Shown here in pieces: positions 51,457-60,199 of a stretch of 64,000 nt of DNA (position 1 is its first letter; every line of letters starts with the position of its first letter). The position numbers were made by a program, and so were the translations under genes. A model generated the notes under the pieces. That model worked only from the letters and a program-made list of their open reading frames with translations, did not search any database and was not told where the DNA came from. Source of the DNA: Nocardioides ginsengisegetis (GTDB taxonomy: Bacteria > Actinomycetota > Actinomycetes > Propionibacteriales > Nocardioidaceae); the NCBI RefSeq assembly GCF_014138045.1, contig NZ_JACGXA010000001.1, forward strand, positions 3,891,001 to 3,955,000, in the 5' to 3' direction.

Positions 51457-52683
51457 ATGAGTCACCCCACGCACGGCGCCGACAGCGAGGTCGGGCGCCT
51501 CCGGACCGTCATGCTCCACCGCCCCGGCCCGGAGCTGAAGCGCCTGACGCCCCGCAACAACGACAAGCTGCTGTTCGACGGCATCCCGTGGGTCGCGCGC
51601 GCCCAGGAGGAGCACGACGCCTTCGCCGAGGCGCTCCGGGCCCGCGACGTCGAGGTGCTGTACCTGACCGACCTGCTCACCGAGACCCTGGCGAGCGAGG
51701 TGGCGCGCAACCACGCAATCACGACCGCCCTGGCCGGCCTGCACCTCGGCGACACGATGCGCACCTACCTCGCGCACGCCCTGCGCGACGCCTCGCCCGA
51801 GGAGCTCACCGGCTACCTCACCGCCGGCATCCGCAACGACGAGGTCCGCGGCGGCTTCGGCCTGGTCACCTCGCTGTTCGCCAGCGACGACTTCCTCATC
51901 GATCCGCTGCCCAACCTGCTCTTCACCCGCGACTCCAGCGTCTGGGTCCAGGACCGGGTCGCGATCACGTCGCTGGCCATGCCCGCACGGACCCGCGAGA
52001 CCCAGCTGACCGAGCTCATCTACACCGAGCACCCCCGCTTCCAGGGCACCCGCAAGATCCACGGCTGGCACCACGAGCACGTCGAGGGCGGCGACGTGCT
52101 CCTGCTCGCCCCGGGCGTGATCGCCGTCGGCGTCGGGGAGCGTACGACGCCCGCCGGCGTCGAGCGCTTCGCCCGCCAGGTCTTCCACGCCGGCCTGGCC
52201 CACACCGTGCTCGCCGTGCCGATCGCGCAGGAGCGCGCGACGATGCACCTCGACACCGTCGCCACCATGGTCGACGTCGACAAGATCGTGATGTACCCCA
52301 ACGTCGCCGACTCGCTGATGGCGCACGCCGTGACGATGACCAGCGACCACGAGGACGAGGGCCGGCTGGAGCTGCGCGTCGCCGAGGCCGAGCCGTTCCT
52401 GGTCGCGGCCGCCAAGGCGATGCAGATCGACACCCTCCACCAGATCGACACCGGTCTGGACCCCGTCACCGCCGAGCGCGAGCAGTGGGACGACGGCAAC
52501 AACACCCTGGCGCTGGCGCCGCGGGTGGCCGTGGCCTACGAGCGCAACGACGAGACGAACGCCCGCCTGGAGGAGGCCGGGATCGAGGTCGTGCGGATCG
52601 CCGGCTCCGAGCTGGGCTCGGGCCGCGGCGGCCCGCGTTGCATGAGCTGCCCGATCTCGCGCGAGCCGCTGCCCGCCGGGTGA
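51457..52683 (+). CDS. arcA: Arginine deiminase
   Basis: 408 aa. Hydrolyses arginine to citrulline and ammonia. Signatures: [18 protein letters not shown] at the N-terminus, [24 protein letters not shown] (catalytic His/Asp region) and active-site Cys in [14 protein letters not shown] near the C-terminus. Full length. No arcB or arcC nearby, so the enzyme stands alone. Confidence 0.95.
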   Translation: MSHPTHGADSEVGRLRTVMLHRPGPELKRLTPRNNDKLLFDGIPWVARAQEEHDAFAEALRARDVEVLYLTDLLTETLASEVARNHAITTALAGLHLGDTMRTYLAHALRDASPEELTGYLTAGIRNDEVRGGFGLVTSLFASDDFLIDPLPNLLFTRDSSVWVQDRVAITSLAMPARTRETQLTELIYTEHPRFQGTRKIHGWHHEHVEGGDVLLLAPGVIAVGVGERTTPAGVERFARQVFHAGLAHTVLAVPIAQERATMHLDTVATMVDVDKIVMYPNVADSLMAHAVTMTSDHEDEGRLELRVAEAEPFLVAAAKAMQIDTLHQIDTGLDPVTAEREQWDDGNNTLALAPRVAVAYERNDETNARLEEAGIEVVRIAGSELGSGRGGPRCMSCPISREPLPAG

Positions 52684-52706
52684 GCCCCGGGTGAGCCCCG
52701 GGTAAG
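52678..52706 (+). repeat. Tandem repeat at the arcA stop
   Basis: GGGTGAGCCCC twice, then GGGTAAGC. The first unit holds the arcA stop. Probably replication slippage. Confidence 0.5.
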
Positions 52707-52783
52707 CATCGTCACGCTGGACCTCCCCGGTCCCGTCCGCGAGGATGTGGCCCGGGGAGGACAACCACGCGAGAGGCACCACC

Positions 52784-53176
52784 ATGGCTGAATCGTTCTT
52801 CGACACGTTCACACCGCAGGAGGTCGCGCGCATCAGCGCCGCCGGCACGGGGGTGAAGGTGCCCGAGGGCTGGTCCCCCATCTGGGAGGGCACCACGGCG
52901 GACAAGGCCTACATCATCCTGTCCGGCACCGTCTCCGTACGCCGCCACGGCGACGAGATCGCCCAGCTCGGCCCCGGCGACATCGTCGGCGAGGTCGCGA
53001 TCGTCAACCACTCGCTCCGCACGGCGACCATCGTCGCCCTCACCCCGCTCGAGCTGATCCACCTCAGCGCCCAGACGGTGCGCGAGCTGTGCGGCGAGAT
53101 CCCGGCCTTCGAGAAGGCCATCAGCTCCGCCACCGACGAGCGGCTCGCGAGCGACCACACGCGCGCGGCCGACTGA
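52784..53176 (+). CDS. Cyclic nucleotide-binding domain protein
   Basis: 130 aa single-domain cNMP-binding protein. AYIILSGTVSVRRHGDEIAQ, LGPGDIVGEVAIVNHSLRTA (phosphate-binding cassette: GE ... RTA) and ELIHLSAQTVREL are the CRP/FNR-type effector fold without a DNA-binding domain. It lies 7 bp before the cyclase gene, so it is a plausible cAMP sensor or adaptor. GAGAGG precedes ATG 52784. Confidence 0.88.
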   Translation: MAESFFDTFTPQEVARISAAGTGVKVPEGWSPIWEGTTADKAYIILSGTVSVRRHGDEIAQLGPGDIVGEVAIVNHSLRTATIVALTPLELIHLSAQTVRELCGEIPAFEKAISSATDERLASDHTRAAD

Positions 53177-53183
53177 GACCCGG

Positions 53184-54209
53184 GTGGCAGACGGCGGGGA
53201 CGAGCTCGGTGACAACCTCGAAGCCGTCGAGGGACTGCTGCTGGGCGAGGCGCCCAGCCTGACCCGGCTCGAGGTCGCCGAGCAGGCGGGCGTGCCGATG
53301 GAGGTCGCCGAGGCGTTGTGGCGCCAGCTCGGCTTCCCCCACGCGGCCGACGACGATGTCGCGTTCACCCCGGCGGACGTCGTCGCCCTCCGGCAGACAC
53401 GCGACCTGATCGACCTCGGCATCCTCGGCCCCGACCGTCAGGCGGCCCTGGTCCGCACGTGGGGCCGCAGCTTCGCGCGGCTGGCCGAGTGGCAGACGCT
53501 GCTGCTCGCCGACGTCGCCCGGGAGGCCGGCGCCGAACCGGCCACCCAGCTGGAGGTGCTCTCCGAGCAGGTGCTGCCGCTGGTCGACCAGCTCCAGAGC
53601 TATGTCTGGCGACGCCACCTGGCCAGCGCCGGCAGCCGGATGCTGGCCGGGGAGTCCGCGGGCCAGGGGGTCTCCGAGCTGGCCGTCTGCTTCGCCGACA
53701 TCGTCGGCTACACCTCGCGCAGCAAGTCCCTCGCCGAGGCCGAGCTGGTCGCCTGGCTCGAGCACTTCGAGGACGCGGCGACCGGCATCGTGGTCGACCA
53801 CGGCGGCCGGATCATCAAGACGATCGGCGACGAGGTGCTCTTCGTGGCCGACGACGTCGCGGCGGCGGCCGAGATCGCGCTCGTCCTGACCGAGCTCGGT
53901 GCCGACGACTCCGACGACTTCCCGGCCGTCCGGGCCGGGATCGCCTTCGGACCGGTGACCAGCAGGCTCGGCGACGTCTACGGCCCGACGGTCAACATCG
54001 CGGCGCGGCTCACCTCGGTGGCCCGGCCCGACACGGTGCTGGTCGACAAGGGCGCCTACGCCGCGCTCACGGGCCTCGAGGAGGACCGGGCCGACGACGC
54101 GGCGACGCACGCGGACGCCGGGAGCTCGACGTACCGCTTCCGGCGGATGCGGCGGACCTCGGTGAAGGGCTACTCGCGGCTTCACTCGTGGGTGCTGCGC
54201 CGGCCCTGA
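53184..54209 (+). CDS. Class III adenylate/guanylate cyclase
   Basis: 341 aa from GTG 53184. An N-terminal helical regulatory region (about 1-160, LTRLEVAEQAGVPMEVAEAL resembles the pH-sensing autoregulatory HTH-like region of mycobacterial cyclases) precedes the catalytic domain. CFADIVGYTSRSKSLAEAEL (metal Asp), KTIGDEVLF (second Asp), AGIAFGPVTSRLGDVYGPTV and NIAARLTSVA are present. No membrane helices. Makes cAMP, most likely for the cNMP-binding protein just upstream. Confidence 0.92.
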   Translation: MADGGDELGDNLEAVEGLLLGEAPSLTRLEVAEQAGVPMEVAEALWRQLGFPHAADDDVAFTPADVVALRQTRDLIDLGILGPDRQAALVRTWGRSFARLAEWQTLLLADVAREAGAEPATQLEVLSEQVLPLVDQLQSYVWRRHLASAGSRMLAGESAGQGVSELAVCFADIVGYTSRSKSLAEAELVAWLEHFEDAATGIVVDHGGRIIKTIGDEVLFVADDVAAAAEIALVLTELGADDSDDFPAVRAGIAFGPVTSRLGDVYGPTVNIAARLTSVARPDTVLVDKGAYAALTGLEEDRADDAATHADAGSSTYRFRRMRRTSVKGYSRLHSWVLRRP

Positions 54210-54239
54210 GCCACGCACGGGGTGTGAGGAAATGTGAAA

Positions 54240-54279
54240 GCCCGGCCGTTGTCGACGGGGGACACAACAACGACCGGGC
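54240..54279 (+). terminator. Terminator after cyclase gene
   Basis: GCCCGG-C-CGTTGT (54240-54252) pairs with ACAACG-A-CCGGGC (54267-54279), one mismatch, 14 nt loop. 30 bp after the stop. Confidence 0.7.
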
Positions 54280-54394
54280 AACTACAAAACTACGGGACCC
54301 ACCCGGGGACCACAACCTGCAGGTCCGACCAATCTGGCGTGATCCACGACAAAGTGGCCGTTCACCTGCCGGCCACCTGCCAGCCGGAGCCGCG

Positions 54395-55333
54395 CTAGCG
54401 GATCGTGACCTGCCGGTTGGCCAGGCCCGAGCGGGCGGCCCGCTGCTCGGCGGTCAGGTCGGAGGTGTCGGCCAGCGCCTCGGCGAGGTCGGCCGCGAAC
54501 CGGGCTGCCGGCTCCTCGAGGACAGCCGCGCCGGTGCCGACCGGGAGGTCCCAGACGGGCGCGAGCAGGCCGTGGGCGCGGAACATCCCGACGAAGCGCG
54601 ATCCCTCCGCGACGACGTCCTTGCCGGCGGCGTGCAGGCGGGCGAGGGCGTCGAGCAGCTCGTTCTCGGGCTCGGGCATCACCCAGCGCAGGTGCTCCTT
54701 GGAGCCGACGTTGGTCCAGTACGCCGCCTCGACGCTCGCGAGCCGCGCGGTCGGGGAGGCGGCGGTGTTGGCCTGCTCGAGCGCGGCCGCCATCGACTCC
54801 TTGTCGTCGACATCGGCGATCCAGTAGTCGAAGCCGTCGTGGACGGTCACGTCGAGGCTGTCGCCCTCGACGAGGTCCTGGAGGCGCGGGCCCTCGCCGG
54901 GGGCGTCGGTGAGGCCGACGATGCCGGGCTCGGACTCGAACGCCTTGAGCAGCACCGCGCCGAGGTCGCGGGCAGGGTCGCCGAAGTTGTGCTGGACCTG
55001 GAGGCCGAGCCAGATCTGCCCGCTGTCGCGGACCATCGCGGGCGCGGCCATCGGCAGCAGCGAGCAGAGCTGGACGGGTCGACCGTCGCCGACGCCGTCC
55101 TTCAGGGTGAGCGGTGCGGTCGCGGCCGGGACCAGCTCGCGCAGCGCGACGACGTCGCACTCGGACGGCAGGCCCTGGAACGGCCGGCCGACGAACACGT
55201 CCGGGGCACCGCCCGGCGCACCGTGGCACGCCTTGTAGCGCCGGCCCGACCCGCACGGGCAGGGCTGGCGGGGACCGACCTCGCCGGGGGTGGTCTCAGT
55301 GTCACGGGCCTTGGTGCGGGAGCGCTTCGCCAT
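54395..55333 (-). CDS. DUF5926 family protein with SEC-C zinc motif
   Basis: 312 aa. N-terminal SEC-C motif PRQPCPCGSGRRYKACHG (about 22-38, CxC...CH) binds Zn as in the SecA C-terminus. The rest is an actinobacterial conserved domain (LLPMAAPAMVRDSGQIWLGL, QHNFGDPARDLGAVLLKAFE, DGFDYWIADVD). Function unknown. First gene upstream of none; the downstream neighbour is on the same strand but separately spaced. Confidence 0.85.
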   Translation of the reverse strand: MAKRSRTKARDTETTPGEVGPRQPCPCGSGRRYKACHGAPGGAPDVFVGRPFQGLPSECDVVALRELVPAATAPLTLKDGVGDGRPVQLCSLLPMAAPAMVRDSGQIWLGLQVQHNFGDPARDLGAVLLKAFESEPGIVGLTDAPGEGPRLQDLVEGDSLDVTVHDGFDYWIADVDDKESMAAALEQANTAASPTARLASVEAAYWTNVGSKEHLRWVMPEPENELLDALARLHAAGKDVVAEGSRFVGMFRAHGLLAPVWDLPVGTGAAVLEEPAARFAADLAEALADTSDLTAEQRAARSGLANRQVTIR

Positions 55334-55343
55334 GCGGCGAAAC

Positions 55344-56123
55344 CTATACGCCGAGCAGCTCCAGCATGTACGCCGGGCGGTCGGTGATGACCGCCTTGAC
55401 CCCGAGGTCCTGGCACAGCGCGAGCTGCTCGGGGGTGTTCACGGTCCACACGTGCAGGTCGTGGCCGGCGGCGGCGATCCGGCGGCCGAGCTTCTTGTGC
55501 TCGGTGAGCTCCTCGATGCCGGGGCCCACGATCCAGTCGGGCCCGATGGCGCGGCGCAGCATCGGCCAGTGGTGGGCCTTCTCGACCAGCATCACCAGCG
55601 GCACGTCGGGCGCCATCCGCTCGACCCGCTGCAGCGCGGTGAACGAGAACGACATGACCCGGGCCGGCGAGCCGGGCCGGTCCCAGCCGAAGTGCTTGAG
55701 CATGTCGACGACCCGGCGCTCGACCAGCCCGCCGTAGCGGGTGGGGTGCTTGGTCTCGATCGCGATCTCGACGTGCCGGTCGTAGTCGGCCACCGTCTCG
55801 AGCAGCTTGCGCAGGGTGAGCACCTTGTCGAGGTCGGTGTCACGCTCCGGACGCTCCTCGTCGAGGTCGGCCCAGGGGTTCTTCCACGACGCGAAGTCGA
55901 GCTGGTCGAGGTCGGCGAGCTCCATCGTGGACACGAGACCCCGCGTGCTCGCCGTACGCCGCAGGTCGCGGTCGTGCACGCAGACGAGGTGGCCGTCGGC
56001 CGTCAGGCGTACGTCGCACTCGAGCGCCTCGGCACCCGCGTCGAGCGCGGCGATGTAGGCACCGAGGGTGTGCTCGGCGTTGTCGTGGCTGGCGCCGCGA
56101 TGGGCGACGACCTGGGGTCGCAC
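55344..56123 (-). CDS. Glycerophosphodiester phosphodiesterase
   Basis: 259 aa from GTG 56123. TIM-barrel GDPD: VAHRGASHDNAEHTLGAYIA (catalytic His), LECDVRLTADGHLVCVHDRD (Glu/Asp/His), AIETKHPTRYG and HVWTVNTPEQL. Hydrolyses glycerophosphodiesters to glycerol-3-phosphate. No signal peptide, so cytoplasmic. Same strand as the VOC gene 16 bp upstream. Confidence 0.92.
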   Translation of the reverse strand: MRPQVVAHRGASHDNAEHTLGAYIAALDAGAEALECDVRLTADGHLVCVHDRDLRRTASTRGLVSTMELADLDQLDFASWKNPWADLDEERPERDTDLDKVLTLRKLLETVADYDRHVEIAIETKHPTRYGGLVERRVVDMLKHFGWDRPGSPARVMSFSFTALQRVERMAPDVPLVMLVEKAHHWPMLRRAIGPDWIVGPGIEELTEHKKLGRRIAAAGHDLHVWTVNTPEQLALCQDLGVKAVITDRPAYMLELLGV

Positions 56124-56139
56124 GGTGATGTCCCGGCGG

Positions 56140-56511
56140 TCAGGAACGGACGCGCTGCTCGACGAGGCCGACGAGGTTGCCCTCGGAGTCGCGGACGAAG
56201 GCCTGCCACTCGTCGGTGCCGGCCGGGCCGAGCGTGTCGTCCTCGTGGCCGAAGATGACGTGCGGCTCGCTCTCCACGGCCACCCCTGCCTCACGCAGCC
56301 GCCCGACCGTCGCGTCGATGTCGTCGACGGCCAGGTAGTGCAGCGCGCTCGGAGCTACCCGGTCGAGCAGCAGCCGGACCCCGCCGAGGTCGAAGAAGAC
56401 CAGGCCCGGCGGGTCGTAGGTCGCGCGCGGCGACGTCCCGAGGAGGTCGGCGTAGAACGCGGTCGCGCGCTCGAGGTCCTCGGCGTGCTGGGCGATCTGG
56501 ACGATGTTCAT
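56140..56511 (-). CDS. VOC family protein (single domain)
   Basis: 123 aa glyoxalase/bleomycin-resistance fold: VQIAQHAEDLERATAFYADL, LGTSPRATYDPPGLVFFDLG, SALHYLAVDDIDATVGRL, AFVRDSEGNLVGLVE. The metal-ligand positions (His8 region, Glu near C-terminus) are retained, so an enzymatic role is possible. Substrate unknown. Confidence 0.87.
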   Translation of the reverse strand: MNIVQIAQHAEDLERATAFYADLLGTSPRATYDPPGLVFFDLGGVRLLLDRVAPSALHYLAVDDIDATVGRLREAGVAVESEPHVIFGHEDDTLGPAGTDEWQAFVRDSEGNLVGLVEQRVRS

Positions 56512-56589
56512 GGAGTCTCCCGTGACCGTGACCGTGGCGATGTCGGCAAACGGATGCTAGCGGGACGGGGCGCGACGTACGGTGCGCGA

Positions 56590-57087
56590 GTGAGCCTCGA
56601 CCCGGTGACGCCGCAGCCGTCCGTGCACCTGCGCGAGGCGACCGCGCACGACGTCGGCTTCCTGACCGACGTGGTGCTGGTGGCGACCATCGCGCAGGGG
56701 CGGGTGCCCGAGGACTTCGACGAGCACGAGTTCCGCAGCGGCTTCGCGGCGTGGACCGCCGAGCAGGTGGGCGCGGTGCGGCCGGCCGACCTGGAGCACA
56801 GCACGACGTACGTCATCGAGATCGAGGGCGAGCGGGCCGGGAGGCTGCGGGTGGTGCGGGCGCCGGACCACCGCGAGCTCGCGGGGATCCAGCTCCTGCC
56901 GGCCCACCAGCAGCACGGCATCGGGACGCACCTGATCGAGCAGTTCCTCGTCGAGGCGCGGGCGGCGGGAGTCCCGGCGCGGATCAGCGTCGAGAAGGAC
57001 AACCCGCGGGCGCGGGCGCTCTACGAGCGGCTGGGCTTCGCGAAGGTCGGCGAGACCGAGGCCGAGGTCCAGCTCGAGGCGCGCTGA
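56590..57087 (+). CDS. GNAT family N-acetyltransferase
   Basis: 165 aa from GTG 56590. VHLREATAHDVGFLTDVVLV at the N-terminus; acetyl-CoA motif A GIQLLPAHQQHGIGTHLIEQ, where the usual R/Q-x-x-G-x-G/A becomes QQHGIG; VEKDNPRARALYERLGF. Substrate unknown. Confidence 0.86.
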   Translation: MSLDPVTPQPSVHLREATAHDVGFLTDVVLVATIAQGRVPEDFDEHEFRSGFAAWTAEQVGAVRPADLEHSTTYVIEIEGERAGRLRVVRAPDHRELAGIQLLPAHQQHGIGTHLIEQFLVEARAAGVPARISVEKDNPRARALYERLGFAKVGETEAEVQLEAR

Positions 57088-57097
57088 GGTTGTCGCC

Positions 57098-58312
57098 TCA
57101 GGCGTGCTCGAGCAGGTAGCGCCCGAAGTGCGGCACGGTGAACGCGATCCGGCCGCGCTCGCCGGAGTAGATCAGCCCCTTCTTGAGCAGCGAGTCGCGC
57201 GCCGGGGAGAGCGACTGCGGCTTCTTGCCCAGCGCGGCCGCCACGTCGGCGGTCGGCACGCTCTGGATGTCGTCGAGCTCCTCCTCGCCCTTCTCGGCGA
57301 TCGCGACGGCGGCGTCGGCCATGGCGTGGAGGTACTCCCGCTCGCCGGGCGTGGCGCGCTCGAACCGGCTGCCGAAGAACCCGACCGCCAGCTCCGCCTC
57401 GGCCTGCGGCGCGGCCACCGCGACGTCGTCGGCGGTGATCGGCGAGGAGGTGGCCAGGTCCCAGACGACCTTGCCATAGGCCTGGATGAAGTAGGGGTAG
57501 CCGCCGGTGGCGGCGTACATCGCGGTGAGGGCGTCGGCGGTGTAGGCGGCGTCCTCGTCCTCGGCGGGGGTGCTGAGCGCCCGGTCGGCGGCGTCGCGGG
57601 CCAGCCGGTCGATGCGTTGGTACTTGAAGAGCCGCTCGGAGTAGGACTTGCTGGCGCTGAGGACCGCCGGGAGGTGCGGCAGGCCGGCGCCGACCACGAT
57701 CACCGGGAGACCGGACTGGCTGATCTCGTGGCAGGCCGCGCAGAGGGCCGAGACGTCGTCGGGCCCGAGGTCCTGCATCTCGTCGATGAAGATCGCCACG
57801 CCCTTGCCGACGTCGGCCGCGAGCCCGCCGAGGTCGGTGAGCAGCTCGACCAGGTCGATCTCGATGTCGCCGGAGTCGGCCCGGCCGCGGACGGCGGGCG
57901 CCTCGATGCCCGGGCTCCACTGGTCGCGCAGCTTGGCGTTGGCGCCCGCGTCGCGCTGGGCGAAGGAGCGGATCACTCCGAGGACGTGGTCGACGTCGTC
58001 GGCCTGGGGGTGGCCGAGCTCGCGCACGGCCTGGTGCAGGGCGCCGGACAGGGGGCGGCGCAGCCCCTGGTCGGGTCGCGCCTCGAGCTTGCCGGTGCCC
58101 CAGTGGCGTCGTACGGCGGCGCTGCGGAGCGCGTTGAGCAGGACGGTCTTGCCGACCCCACGCAGCCCGGTCAGGACCAGGCTGCGCTCCGGGCGGCCGC
58201 GGGAGACGCGCTCGAGGACGACCTCGAAGGCCGAGAGCTGCTCGTCACGGCCCGCCAGCTCCGGCGGGCGCTGTCCGGCGCCGGGGGCGTACGGGTTGCG
58301 GATCGGGTCCAT
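57098..58312 (-). CDS. AAA-family ATPase (ORC/STAND-like)
   Basis: 404 aa. Walker A GLRGVGKTVLL near residue 50 and Walker B VAIFIDEMQDL near 175; sensor-like VIVVGAGLPHLP; then AYAATGGYPYFIQAYG, typical of ORC1/Cdc6-type or archaeal ATPases; a C-terminal winged helix (DVAAALGKKPQSLSPARDSL). Found singly in many Actinobacteria; role unknown. Upstream DNA carries a 7-10-7 dyad at 58478. Confidence 0.82.
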   Translation of the reverse strand: MDPIRNPYAPGAGQRPPELAGRDEQLSAFEVVLERVSRGRPERSLVLTGLRGVGKTVLLNALRSAAVRRHWGTGKLEARPDQGLRRPLSGALHQAVRELGHPQADDVDHVLGVIRSFAQRDAGANAKLRDQWSPGIEAPAVRGRADSGDIEIDLVELLTDLGGLAADVGKGVAIFIDEMQDLGPDDVSALCAACHEISQSGLPVIVVGAGLPHLPAVLSASKSYSERLFKYQRIDRLARDAADRALSTPAEDEDAAYTADALTAMYAATGGYPYFIQAYGKVVWDLATSSPITADDVAVAAPQAEAELAVGFFGSRFERATPGEREYLHAMADAAVAIAEKGEEELDDIQSVPTADVAAALGKKPQSLSPARDSLLKKGLIYSGERGRIAFTVPHFGRYLLEHA

Positions 58313-58555
58313 GAAAGGCGTGCCTCCTTACCGGCGGACGTCGCGAGCGTCGTCCCCTGGAGTGCCTGGCAAGGCGGAGGAGGGAGGCGGGACGGAGTCC
58401 CGGCGACCGACGACAACGCAGTCCAGGTGCCCAGGGGGCGGCGCGCAGCAGAGCGCCGGGTGAGGAGTCACGCCTAAGACCGTATCCCGGACTCTACGGT
58501 CGACCTTAGATTGAGCTAGTGAGGGCGATCGTGTCGCGCCGAGCGTGGTCGGCCG
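58313..58555. other. Intergenic, promoter region of the ATPase gene
   Basis: 243 bp, no gene. Contains the dyad at 58478-58501 and Gly/Cys-poor GC-rich DNA without coding bias. Confidence 0.4.
58478..58501. promoter_or_regulatory. Dyad upstream of the ATPase gene
   Basis: GACCGTA (58478-58484), 10 nt spacer, TACGGTC (58495-58501): perfect 7 bp arms, one helical turn plus between half-sites. Operator candidate for the minus-strand ATPase gene 166 bp away. Confidence 0.5.
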
Positions 58556-58810
58556 TCAGGCGGTGCGGTGCGCGACGGGCTGGGTGAGCACCCGCTCGTA
58601 CGCCGTGTCGAGCCCGGCCCGCAGCATGCTGATCAGCTCGGGCACCTCGTCGACGGCCAGCCGGAACGACCCGGCGCAGACGTTGTCGCGCCAGAGGGAG
58701 AGCACGACCAGACCTGACTCGTGGTGCCAGGAGACCCGCAGCGCGCGGTCGCCACCGCGGGCGTCGAGGAAGATCGAGCCCGCCTCCGGCAGCGGTCGTG
58801 CGGTGGCCAT
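58556..58810 (-). CDS. Small conserved hypothetical protein
   Basis: 84 aa from ATG 58810. DRALRVSWHHESGLVVLSLW, RDNVCAGSFRLAVDEVPELI and SMLRAGLDTAYERV: a short beta-beta-alpha protein common in Actinobacteria. Function unknown. Divergent from the DNA glycosylase gene, with a long inverted repeat between. Confidence 0.7.
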   Translation of the reverse strand: MATARPLPEAGSIFLDARGGDRALRVSWHHESGLVVLSLWRDNVCAGSFRLAVDEVPELISMLRAGLDTAYERVLTQPVAHRTA

Positions 58811-58863
58811 GTCCCCATCATCCCCCCGTGTCACAACGTTTGTCAGCAGTTCCGGGGCCCGCT

Positions 58864-58940
58864 CGTGATCGTTCAATTGCGCGGTTTGACACCTGTTCCG
58901 GCCGCGAACCGGTGCCATTCCCAGCAATTGAACGATCACG
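58864..58940. promoter_or_regulatory. Widely spaced 17 bp inverted repeat between divergent genes
   Basis: CGTGATCGTTCAATTGC (58864-58880) and GCAATTGAACGATCACG (58924-58940), perfect, 43 bp apart. A -35-like TTGACA lies at 58886. The symmetric arms flank the divergent promoter region, so a dimeric or looping regulator is possible. Confidence 0.6.
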
Positions 58941-58972
58941 TGCACCGGCGACACCCACCTAGACTGGCGCCC

Positions 58973-59839
58973 GTGCCCGAGCTGCCCGAGGTGGAAGCCC
59001 TGGCCCTCGACCTGAAGGGCCGGCTCCAGGACCGCGCGATCGTCAAGGTCCACATCGCGGCGTTCAGCGCGCTCAAGACCTTCGACCCGCCGCTGTCCGC
59101 GCTCGAGGGGACGCTGGTCGACGACGTGACGCGGCACGGCAAGTTCCTCGACATCCACGCCTCGGGGCTGCACCTGTGCCTGCACCTCGCACGCGCCGGC
59201 TGGATCCGCTGGCGCGACGAGGTGCCCACGATCCCGCCCAAGCCGAGCACCAAGAACCCCCTCGCCGTCCGGATCGTCCTGGACAACGACGCCGGGCTCG
59301 ACATCACCGAGGCCGGCACCAAGAAGAGCCTGGCGATGTACGTCGTCCGCGACCCCCTCGACGTGCCGGGCATTGCCAGTCTCGGCCCCGACCCGATGGT
59401 CGAGTCGTTCACGATCGACGTGCTGCGCGAGATCCTCCAGCGCGAGGGCCGCAAGCAGCTCAAGGGGGTGCTGCGCCACCAGGGCACCATCGCCGGCATC
59501 GGCAACGCCTACTCCGACGAGATCCTGCACGCGGCGCGCATGTCGCCGTACAAGCCGGCGGGCGGCCTCGACGACGGCGAGCTGGAGACCCTCTACGCCG
59601 CGATCCGGGACACCCTCGGCGCCGCCGTCGAGCGCTCGCGCGGGCTGCACGCCAGCGAGCTGAAGGGCGAGAAGAAGTCCAACCTCGCCGTGCACGGTCG
59701 GACTGGACAGGCCTGCCCGGTGTGCGGTGACATCGTGCGGGAGGTGTCGTTCGCCGACTCCAGCCTGCAGTACTGCCCGACCTGCCAGACCGGCGGCAAG
59801 CCCCTCGCGGACCGCCGGATGTCCAAGCTCCTCAAGTGA
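58973..59839 (+). CDS. Formamidopyrimidine-DNA glycosylase family protein (Fpg/Nei)
   Basis: 288 aa from GTG 58973, giving the N-terminus PELPEVEALA after Met removal (Pro2 nucleophile, Glu3). H2TH region GVLRHQGTIAGIGNAYSDEI; Lys in the HGKFLDI loop; C-terminal zinc finger CPVCGDIV ... YCPTCQTGGKPL. Removes oxidised bases from DNA (base excision repair). Followed 11 bp later by a rhodanese gene. Confidence 0.92.
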   Translation: MPELPEVEALALDLKGRLQDRAIVKVHIAAFSALKTFDPPLSALEGTLVDDVTRHGKFLDIHASGLHLCLHLARAGWIRWRDEVPTIPPKPSTKNPLAVRIVLDNDAGLDITEAGTKKSLAMYVVRDPLDVPGIASLGPDPMVESFTIDVLREILQREGRKQLKGVLRHQGTIAGIGNAYSDEILHAARMSPYKPAGGLDDGELETLYAAIRDTLGAAVERSRGLHASELKGEKKSNLAVHGRTGQACPVCGDIVREVSFADSSLQYCPTCQTGGKPLADRRMSKLLK

Positions 59840-59850
59840 TCGGGAGACCC

Positions 59851-60189
59851 ATGCACCAGCAGATCCCCACCGTGACCGTCGACGGCGTCCCGGACCCGAT
59901 CCCGGACGGCCTCGTGGTGCTCGACGTCCGCGAGCCCGTGGAGTGGCAGCACGGCCACATCGACGGGGCCGTGCACATCCCGCTGATGGACCTGCCGCAG
60001 CGGCTCACCGAGCTGCCGGAGGGCCAGACCCTGGTGGTGTGCCGGGTCGGCGGGCGGTCGGCCCAGGCGACCGGCTACCTCGTGCAGCAGGGCATCGACG
60101 CGGTCAACCTCGACGGCGGGATGGTCGAGTGGGCCGACGCCGGACGCTCGATGGTGAGCGAGTCCGGCGCCGACCCCCACGTGGTCTGA
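59851..60189 (+). CDS. Rhodanese-like domain protein
   Basis: 112 aa from ATG 59851 (GGGAG upstream). VVLDVREPVEWQHGHIDGAV and the active loop VVCRVGGRSAQATGYLVQQG with catalytic Cys. Single-domain sulfurtransferase in the cytoplasm. Probably co-transcribed with the Fpg/Nei gene. Confidence 0.9.
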   Translation: MHQQIPTVTVDGVPDPIPDGLVVLDVREPVEWQHGHIDGAVHIPLMDLPQRLTELPEGQTLVVCRVGGRSAQATGYLVQQGIDAVNLDGGMVEWADAGRSMVSESGADPHVV

Positions 60190-60199
60190 CCGAGGGCCC

